A stretch of 64,000 nt of DNA, from contig BCHU01000001.1 in the NCBI GenBank assembly GCA_001599715.1, positions 791,634 to 855,633 on the forward strand. The letters run 5' to 3'. Shown here one piece after another: positions 56,096-64,000 of the stretch; position 1 is the first letter of the stretch, and each line of letters begins with the position of its first letter. Source of the DNA: Phaeotremella fagi (lineage: Eukaryota > Basidiomycota > Tremellomycetes > Tremellales > Phaeotremellaceae). The translations under genes and the position numbers were made by a program. A model generated the notes under the pieces. The model searched no databases and had not been told where the DNA came from. It saw only the letters and a program-made list of their open reading frames with translations.

Positions 56096-58766
56096 CTAAA
56101 CAACCCCATGCTCCCGTCTCCCATTCCAACTCTTTCCACCCAACTTGAAGCCCAACCCCTCATTCTCGAGTCTCAACAAAGCTTCTTCGCTAAGTGATTC
56201 TTTGACGTTTTTTAATATATCTTCAACCGATTTCGTCCCTTTCTTATTGATGTTTCCGTTGTTATTGGAGGGAATGATTGCTGGATCAACCGAAATAACT
56301 TCGTACAATGCTGCTATTTGATCCGCCTATCGTTTGAATATTAGTATCTCATCCTCGCTTAATTAGGCCGAGGACATACCTTTTTCTCAAGGGTATCAAT
56401 GACTTCACGTAGATGATCAGCCAAAACATGTCTTTTAGCAACATGAGAAGCAGGATCCAAGACTTTATATTGATCTGCCAATTCGACATAAATCCTGAAA
56501 ATACCATCAGTAGCTATCGAAAACCCTAAAGCTCAAACACCTACGCCTTGTAATGAACGAAATCCTCTTCGAGCTCTTTGATAACCCTCATGAGAACAGT
56601 TTGTTGAGGTACCTCAATTCCATTTTCTTGATCCCTCAAAACTTGCTTAACACCTAACGTTGGATAACGAGTGCCTCTAACCGGTTCTGAAGAACCTCGT
56701 TTCCCAGATCCAAAAAAGACTTTTTCAAGTTCTTCACCTCGAATAGATGGGAAAGGTGATTGACTGTTGTCGATACTACCATCATTAGCTATCTCGGTAG
56801 CGAAATCGTCGCCGACGAAAGACGTGGCTTTGTTTTTACGTCTGGATGAAGATGTTGGTGATCTGTGTTCGTTGCTGTGATCTGAGAGAGATGCTATGTC
56901 AGGAGCTTGACTTGGAATTCTGGATGATTGGAAACGTGATGGTGGACCTGTACTTGGTGGTGCTAAAGATGGATTCGGTAAGGCGGATGTATGTAAACCC
57001 TAGAACAAATTTCAGTGTGCTGCTTTAATCATAAACAAATCGGGAACCCACCTGAGTCAATTTAGAAGGTAACCTCTCTTCACGGTTTTGAACATGACGT
57101 TGGCTCTTTGCGACTTCATCACCGTCACCATCAACATCACCATCTTGACCAAGTCGAGCGTCCCGTCTAACATCTAACCCTTTAACAACGATCCCACCTA
57201 ATCTTTCAACCTCCCCAGAAAGTCTTTCAATCTCTTTACGCAAAGCGATCAATTCCCTCGTAACATCCGAATCACCACGTTTTCTAGGTGGTGAAGAAGC
57301 CGTGTGTTGAAGATTTTCAATCATACTCTTCGATTGCTCAAGTTCTTGTGTGAGACGAGCTAGTTTCTTACGGAGCGAGACTACAAGTTCTTCCAGAGCT
57401 TTTATTGGGGTTAGCGTTGACTTTCTCCTTGGATGGACTATCAACTAACCAGTCTTCTCACTAATCACCTCTCGTAATCGAGATTCACCACCTCGTTTGG
57501 CTTGTTCAACTTCCATTCTAGCTTTTTCAACTTCACCTTCAAGTTCTCTGATCCGTCTACGAGAGACAGAATTTTCAGTCTCCAAAGCTCGTAATCTAGC
57601 TTGAAGGGAAGCGAGTGCTTGGGGTATAGAAGCTATTTTATCTGTATCAGCATTTGACCTACACGACGAAATTGGGTAAACATACCACCAGCCTCTCCAC
57701 CTACAGCCTCGTTCTTATTGATCGTACCGAATCGTCCACCTTTAGCTGGGGTATCCAACAAAGCTGTTAACCCAGTTATATCGCCTGAATCATGGATTCT
57801 AGCGGGTGCAGAAGCAGGTCTTTGTGGATAAACACTATCTTTCAAATTCTTAACTCTCCCCTTCTCGTATCTAGTTGCATGTGTTTGTTGATTATGATCA
57901 TTGATTTCACCTAAAGCTTGACGGGCTCTACGTTGTTTATCAATATCACCGCCAAGTTCCCTTGCTAGACTTGAGAATCTCGAATTAGGTTGGTGCTGAT
58001 GTTTCGATTTCGTAGTTGGACCATTACCTGAACTAGATCTTGAAGTAGGTGGAGAAGGGAGTGGATCGTTTTGATTAAGTGTATAAGTTAGATTGGCTTT
58101 TTCGTTTTGGTTGAAGGTCAGAGGAGACGGTGAACGAGGTGAATGGGGTGGTGAGAGATTAGCTGAAAACGGTGATAGTGGTCTAGGTGACACACGCTAA
58201 AAAGTGTCAACAAAAGTTCAACAAAACAAGTAACATCCACCAACCTCTCCAACGACTTTACCCAATTCACCAACCAATCTACCTAAACTTCTATCAGGAT
58301 CAAATTCATGTAACCCATTCTGATGATTTGCATGTGGACGTCTAAAAACGCCTGCACCAAGCGTAATAGCAGAGGCATGATGACCAGCCGTCGAAGTAGG
58401 TGAAGCCCCGATAAACAAAGAATGATCGGAATGTAATCGCTGACCAGCGAATCGTTTAGGTTGAGGAGTATCCATACCGACACCATCATAAGGTGAGTGT
58501 GAGTTCATACCCATAGAATAAGATTCTTTGTATTGATCACCACGAGGATATCCTATACTTCCATGTTCTGTTGAGGAGGAAGACGAGGAGGAGATGAAAG
58601 AATGATGATGGACTAGTTGGGCTGCGTAGGGATGGATCGAGTTTGAAGAGGTTGAAGAGGTTATTAGGGAGCCTAGAGAGAGGGAACCTAGATCGTGGTC
58701 TAAGGTCGTTTCTAGTCTTCTTCTTTCGAGGTCGGAATCGGAGGGGATGATTGGGTAGGGATCCAT
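56096..58766 (-). CDS. Ppc89/Cep57-like spindle-pole-body scaffold
   Basis: About 790 residues in seven exons. The N-terminal half is disordered, Ser/His/Pro-rich (SDSDLERRRLETTLDHDLGS, SPPHSPRSPSPL). It leads into coiled coils (SLQARLRALETENSVSRRR, LRKKLARLTQELEQSKSMIE, LIALRKEIERLSGEVERLGG). The C-terminal domain is diagnostic: RYPTLGVKQVLRDQENGIEV, TVLMRVIKELEEDFVHYKA, IYVELADQYKVLDPASHVAK, RHVLADHLREVIDTLEKKAD. It is a Cep57 microtubule-binding-type module found in S. pombe Ppc89, which anchors Sid4 and Cdc11 at the spindle pole. TCACGTGA lies 194 bp upstream of the start. Confidence 0.88.
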
Positions 58767-58959
58767 TTTTGGTAGGTGAGGTGGGGAGTGAGATGGGGGG
58801 GAATGTCCTATCCGATCAACTGATCGTTTGGATGTTTACAAGAATGACAAGATAGGATGAATGGGAAGAGAAATAACAAGTTGAGATGGAATTGAATGAG
58901 ATTAAGTTGAACAACTCCCACCTTACCAGCACCGAGCATTTGTTGACATCTCATATAAG

Positions 58960-58967
58960 TCACGTGA
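58960..58967. promoter_or_regulatory. TCACGTGA palindrome upstream of the PPC89-like gene
   Basis: Third copy of the 8-bp palindrome in this window, 194 bp before the start codon at 58766 in the 293-bp gap to the sorting nexin stop. Both orientations read the same. Function is inferred. Confidence 0.5.
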
Positions 58968-59059
58968 TGAAAATCAAAACCAACCGAAAACTGGGAAAAT
59001 CAAAAAATAAATAAAATAAAATAAATTCAATAAACGAATCTATGTATACAAGTATGGCA

Positions 59060-61350
59060 TTACAACGGTCCAAGAGGATCATCACCACCACCCCCACCAC
59101 CAACGTGTTCTTTACCTTTACCTTTATCCACTCCCACTCCTAACCCTTCGTCGACAGCCAAAGGTAACGGTATATTAGCAGCTTCAACTCTATCAATCTC
59201 TTTTCTCAACGTTCCAATCGATCCAACCCCATTTCGATTCCCATCATCACCGCCGACATCACTTTCAATTCTAGTTACAGCAGCAGGTAAAGCGGATTCA
59301 GGCGGTTGATTAGGATGATCTTCAATATTGTTGATACTCTCCCTAGCGATCTTCCAAGCTTCCAAATTCTATGCATTTGTTCAGCTAAAAATCCACTTGC
59401 TTTTACGATAAAATAATTACACTTACAGCTTTACACCAATCTCTATGTACTATAGACAATTGAATTGTCAATTCACGTAGATCTGCAACTTTTTGACGTT
59501 GGAATCTATCGAGATCAGCTTGAAGAGTTGTTGAAGCGTATTTAAGATCTTGGGCTGAAGCTTGTAACGAATCTTCGAGCTATTTCAAGTTAATCACTGT
59601 ACAACCTTCAAGAAAACGAATAAAAACTTACTTGTGAAATGTTATCTCTGGTTTTACCAATATTAGCTCGTCGCGTTGCTTCTGGATCAACATCCATCAT
59701 CCCAGATAAACTATGTTTAACAGCTGATAACAATCCGAAACCCGAAGCCGCCTTTCGGGGTGTAGTCACAGGTGTTGGTCGATCAATAGTCGGTTCTTGA
59801 CTAGATTCACCAATCACCGTACTACCACTTAAACCTCTTCCGCCACGTTCCAAAGCTTCTTCAAGTCTTTTAGCTTCCCTCTCTTGTCCCTCCAGTATCA
59901 CTAATTTATCCTTTTGGGTTTCGAGAGCTTCTTGAACTAATTCATATTGAACATGTTTCTGATGACGGAATGATAAACGAGCTCTGATGGTTTCCGCGAA
60001 CTGCGAATATATGTGTAGAGGTTCAGTAGTCGTACGCTCCCATTGTTGCAGCTACGGATGGTGTTAGTTGACACTATCAACTCGAAAACAAATCTACATA
60101 CCAACTGAGCAGTGGCCATATACTCCGCATCAACAGCTTGACCAACTTTTTCAACAGCCTCACCGCTTTTACCAGTTTCAACCAAACTGAAACCATTCCA
60201 CACCGCACCAAGTTCAGACATATCACCAGCGCGTTCACCCCAACGACGAGTAACCCTCCGATTAACTTTTTCCATCGAACCAGTTAAATGAGTCTGGAAT
60301 TTCTCAGTGAAGGATTCTGAATCTTGGAATCTTTGATCTGGATTTTGTAGTGGATGAGAAGGCGACGGTGTGGGTAGGAGGTGATGGGCGATAAATGTTG
60401 TTGGTGAAGATGGAGATTCACCTGGTAAAGATGAACTTGGTGAGGTTGGTGATGAAGGTTGGAATGTTGGGTTATGTGATGGTGCGTGTAAAGGGTTCTT
60501 TGGTAGTAGTGATATAGGTGGGGAATTAAGTACTTCAGACTAATGATTGAGTAAGTTAGGTAATCGCGACACCCTATAAGCCAACTTACCCAACTAACAC
60601 CATCTTCCAAGAACCTGTGTAACACATGTTCACCACCCAATATCGGATGTCTACATAATCTCTTCAAGAAATCCTCTAACAAACGTTTCCTCCTTGCGAT
60701 AACCGTAGCATCTTCTTTAGCTTTCGATTGACCTTTGACTGCGTAATCAGCCAAAGACTGTTTTGAAGGGATGGGCGGGATGATGAGAACTGGATAGAGA
60801 GATGTGAGAGCTTGATGGAGTGTTAGGAAGGATGAATATCGGCGTCGTGTGGTGTGTGACTGACAAAATATTGTCAGTAATGGAGTATCTCGTGAAAATG
60901 AAGTAAACCTACACCTAGCCTTATGACATAAGTGATATAACTACCTTTACCACCTTCACTAGTCTTCAAAGCATCGATAATACTAACATCCCCACCATTA
61001 CTAATCTCTCTATCCCTCTCACAGCAGAAACCCTCTTTCATCTTCGGACCGACCAATCTATCACCTAAACTAATACTTAGTTTGCTCGAACCTCGCTTAG
61101 GTTCTTTAGAAGGATCAGGGAAAGAAGCCCGATGTGTAGGTGGTGGTGAACCTGACGCTGCTGATAGTAAGGATGAAGGTGCCCTGGGATGAGATGAGGG
61201 TGTTGGTGATGATATTATTGAATTGGAATGGGAATAGGAGTTGCGGGGTGAGATGGGTGGTGAAGGGATTGGGGAGGTTGTGAATGGATTTGGAATGTTT
61301 GGACTTGGATTTGAAGATGAATTGTTGTTAATGTTGTTGGTATAATCCAT
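59060..61350 (-). CDS. Sorting nexin Snx41/Atg20-type PX-BAR protein
   Basis: About 640 residues in eight or so exons. The N-terminus is Asn/Ser/Pro-rich and disordered. A PX domain follows: GKGSYITYVIRLG spliced to SHTTRRRYSSFLTLHQAL, then the PPIPSK loop and IARRKRLLEDFLKRLCRHP; it should bind phosphatidylinositol-3-phosphate on endosomes. After a Ser/Pro linker comes a BAR-like helical region (EKVNRRVTRRWGERAGDM, AVEKVGQAVDAEYMATAQL, FAETIRARLSFRHQKHVQYE). An extended linker contains FGLLSAVKHSLSGMMD, and the last helix has VADLRELTIQLSIVHRDWCK. Family members retrieve SNAREs and support selective autophagy. SNX41 versus ATG20 is not decided; the PX start and HVLHRFLEDGVSW favour SNX41. 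Confidence 0.9.
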
Positions 61351-61703
61351 TGAGCTTAGAATGAGAAGGATATGGTGATGAGATTGATGATGGGTTTAAT
61401 GTTATATTATGTGAATGGTAAGTTATGTGAACAAGGTGATGTGGTGGTGGTGGGTGTTCAACGCAGTGCTTGCTGTGCCACTTTAATTACGTGTCATTCA
61501 TTTTATCAAATAGTGTCTCGGTAAGGTTTTCGTTGGCTTACAGTAATTGACTCAATTTCTTGGATAACAGTTTGTATATTTACACTTTGAAATTCATATT
61601 CATATTCGTTCGTTACTTTAACCCACATCTCCCTGGTCAAATCCACGTAGACCAACTCCAAGAATCATCAAGTCAACTCCAAGATTCCCCGCGTTCCATC
61701 AAT
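61351..61703. promoter_or_regulatory. Divergent promoter of SNX41-like and PQ-loop transporter
   Basis: A 353-bp region between two divergent start codons with a GGTGGTGGTGGG run at about 61442 on one side and an AT-rich half on the other. No specific element was recognised. Confidence 0.45.
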
Positions 61704-63018
61704 ATGGCTCCACTAACTTCAGATGAACTCTCAGCGATCGTAAGTATCCTATCCTTCACACCCAACAATCACAACTCACCCTCTACCTCTCAATAGGCAG
61801 GATGGACGAGTATAGCATGTTGGATAGTAGTGTAAGTCAATTATTCATAGCAACGGCGCAAAACAAAGCACCGTAGCTCATCATCTTTCTTTTTCTTTTC
61901 TCATACCCCCACCATATCCAGTTATACACCTCAAAGTACGCCCTCTTTCTTTTAGCTAACCCTTGATCATCTCCATTTCCATTTCCATTATCCTTTTTCT
62001 TCCGCCGAAATACCTCCTTCTCTCCGTTCAACACATTACGAAAAACTAAAGTTCCGTCGCTCCAGTTTGGGAAAACTATCAACTTAAATCGGGTGAAGGT
62101 TTAAGTGTGACTTTTATTGTTTTGTGGTTGTTAGGTGATTTAACCAATTTGGCTGGTGGTGCCATGGCAGGTGTTCTACCCACTATGATCATTCTTGCGG
62201 TATATGTGAGTCGTCAGATGGCATTTGGTATTTTATTTTTTTAACTTACTCGTTTCCAGTATACACTCTGCGATATCGTTCTACTTTTCCAAGTTTACTA
62301 CTACAGATACCTGGCAAGACGACGAGCTGCAGCTTCAACTATCACCCACGAGACTTCACCTTTATTAGATCCAACTCAACCAGGAGATTCAGTCGTTAGC
62401 ACAACTTCCCAATCAGAAGTTCCTACACCACATCAACCAAAACCATTATTACCTCCTGCACTTGAATATCCACTTTTGTTACTGTTCGTCATCGCAGCCG
62501 GTGTTACTGCTTGGTACTTCACTAAACCATCTGATGAAGTTTCGATACCCGAGAAACCTGGTAAAGGGGATGAAGTTGAGTTGGAATGGAAATCACAACT
62601 TTTAGGTTGGGCAAGTGCAGTTTTATATCTTGGCAGTCGTGTTCCTCAGATTGCTCATAACTAGTAAGTCCATTCACAAGTCAAAAGTGTATCCATTGAC
62701 AATGATAGTAAAACCCGTTGTGCTGGATTATCACTTGCCATGTTCTTCTTCTCAATTTCAGGAAGTGAGTGATCATTAAACGATGAATACTGACAACCGA
62801 CTTCAGACGTGACCTACGTGTTATCAATCTTACTCACATCCCTCGAAACCCGTTATCTAATAACCAACGCTTCATGGCTAGCAGGATCAGGTCTCACAGT
62901 CTTCCTAGATCTTTTCGTACTAGCTCAATTCGCGGTCTTCAGTATCCAAGATAAAAGAGCTGAAAGGGAGGCTAAACTGTTCGTTGATTCTGAAAGAGAG
63001 GGTGAAGTGGATGTTTGA
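61704..63018 (+). CDS. Vacuolar PQ-loop basic amino-acid transporter (Ypq1/PQLC2/Stm1-like)
   Basis: A seven-helix vacuolar/lysosomal exporter of lysine, arginine and related amino acids. Six to seven exons give about 330 residues. The first PQ motif reads YTPQIWENYQLKSGEGLS after three short exons are joined; the second is LYLGSRVPQIAHN followed by KTRCAGLSLAMFFFS. Membrane segments include FIVLWLLGDLTNLAGG, YPLLLLFVIAAGVTAWYF and TVFLDLFVLAQFAVFS. A cytosolic loop with SPLLDPTQPGDS (dileucine-like sorting signal) lies between the PQ repeats. The C-terminal tail is charged. Substrate is inferred from family. Confidence 0.93.
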
Positions 63019-63348
63019 TTATGGAATGGTGTTGATTTGAATTCATCTTGAACATTTTATTATAGCATATATCTTCATCGTTCTTCCTACTCCATATAAT
63101 CTCTATGCAAACTGTATCGAACATGTGTATCATTACAGTACGAGTATGTAGTTTAATCTGATAAGCTTTTTCTTCTCGGCCGTCGAATTGTCTATTTTCA
63201 GCCGAAACCGAGAAGTTACTCGTAATTGTCCTTTTGTTGTCAATCACACAACGGTCAACAACCATAAACCTTAGATAAACACAACACCAAATGTCATTCC
63301 ATGACCATCATAATCCTACAACTACAATAGAGTAACAAAAACCCAAAA
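63019..63348. other. 3' flank of the PQ-loop gene and ALG12 promoter
   Basis: A 330-bp AT-rich gap between two plus-strand genes. The region just before the ALG12 start is A/C-rich. No distinct element or RNA gene was recognised. Confidence 0.45.
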
Positions 63349-64000
63349 ATGCCCCCAAAAACTCCAGCCCAAACAGCTCAAAAACGTCGACAAGCCAAAC
63401 GAAAATTCCAAATCCTCTTACCAGATCTCTCAATAATCCTCATTTCATTCTTTTACACTTTCATCACACCTTATACGAAAGTGGAAGAGAGTTTCAATTT
63501 ACATGGGATCCATGATTTCTTGGTTTATGGTTTAACTCCAGATGGACGGTCTCATGTGAGTCCAACCTCCTAGTTTCGATTTTGGTCGTTGACTGGGACT
63601 GGATTTTGTTCTTAGTGGGATCATATAACTTTTCCTGGAGCTGTTCCAAGATCTTTCTTACCTTCTGTCCTGTTGGGTGGGATCTGTTATCCAATAGTTA
63701 ATCTAGGTGTTAAATTGGGTATAATAAATCATAAATTAGATATCCAAATTGTCAGTAAGTCAAGAAGTCATTCCTGAAAAAGAAAACAAGGAAATCAAAA
63801 TTAATCGACATTACAGTTCGATTAACACTCGCTTTGATCTTCTCATTGATCTTTATTCAATTTTCAAAAGCCGTTAGAACGAGATATGGAGCGTTAACCA
63901 AGAATTTCTTCTTGTTGATCAGTCTAACACAGTTCCATATCAATTACTATGCTTCTAGGACGTTACCCAATTTCATGGCTTTACCGGGTGGTAAGTAAAT
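63349..64000 (+). CDS. ALG12: ALG12 alpha-1,6-mannosyltransferase, 5' part (runs off the window)
   Basis: ER enzyme that adds the eighth mannose to the lipid-linked N-glycan precursor. After a basic N-terminus (QKRRQAKRKFQILLPDLS), the GT-C family luminal motif PYTKVEESFNLHGIHDFLVYGL contains the Glu-Glu expected after the first membrane helix. Next come WDHITFPGAVPRSFLPSVLLGG and SRTLPNFMALPGG. Three introns are read; the fourth donor (GTAAGT) is the last visible signal near 63992, so the gene continues beyond the edge. ALG12 is favoured over ALG3/ALG9/PIG-B by the DHITFPG and RTLPNxxAL blocks. Confidence 0.9.

Noticed and set aside
1..64000. tRNA, snoRNA or transposon content
   Set aside because: I scanned intergenic regions and introns for clover-leaf, C/D-box and terminal-repeat patterns and saw none convincing; introns are too short to host typical snoRNAs. 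A covariance-model search would settle it.

Overview
The window is an intron-dense fungal chromosome segment of about 43-45% GC by eye. Nearly every gene is split by introns of 45-60 nt with GTAAGT/GTGAGT-type donors and CTGAC/CTAAC-like branch sites. A CPL1-type secreted protein, a CAP10-type GT90 glycosyltransferase, a reduced Dicer and fungal spindle-pole-body proteins together point to a basidiomycete yeast of the Tremellales (Cryptococcus/Kwoniella relatives). The species cannot be fixed from sequence alone. I recognise 25 protein-coding genes, the last cut by the window edge. I saw no tRNA, rRNA, transposon, CRISPR array or viral insert.

Left part (1-23 kb): CCT8 chaperonin subunit (-), a CPL1-like secreted Cys-rich protein (-), a 1.8 kb gene-poor gap, a CAP10-like GT90 glycosyltransferase (+), a 116-aa six-exon orphan (-), an F-box-like Ser-rich protein (+), a ketopantoate-reductase-family enzyme (-) divergent from a Zn2Cys6 transcription factor (+), ALG6 glucosyltransferase (+), and a single-exon orphan with a mitochondrial-type N-terminus (-).

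Middle part (23-47 kb): a Dicer that lacks the helicase domain (+), an ER-type membrane J-protein (-), a Cdc11/Nud1-like LRR scaffold (-), the nucleolar GTPase NUG1 (+), a Gfo/Idh/MocA oxidoreductase (+), proteasome subunit beta-2 (-), a Gvp36-like BAR protein (+) and an Argonaute (-). Dicer and Argonaute, the two core RNA-interference enzymes, lie 16 kb apart.

Right part (47-64 kb): GlcNAc-6-phosphate deacetylase (+), a PCI-domain protein of the Thp1/PCID2/Csn12 family (-), mitochondrial DnaJ (Mdj1-like) with an added membrane segment (+), glucosamine-6-phosphate deaminase (+), a Ppc89/Cep57-like spindle-pole protein (-), Snx41/Atg20-type sorting nexin (-), a vacuolar PQ-loop amino-acid transporter (+) and the 5' part of ALG12 (+).

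Most of the window is ordinary housekeeping content, but four functional pairings recur: RNAi (Dicer + Argonaute), GlcNAc catabolism (deacetylase + deaminase), the spindle pole/septation scaffold (Ppc89-like + Cdc11-like), and glycan assembly (GT90, ALG6, ALG12). The most interesting signals are the helicase-less Dicer linked to a DEDD Argonaute, the possible C-terminal membrane anchor with two readable C-termini on the mitochondrial DnaJ, the orphan 116-aa gene with a 15-nt microexon, and a shared TCACGTGA element in three promoters. Gene ends are given from start codon to stop codon. Exon junctions were read by eye and are approximate unless a position is stated.
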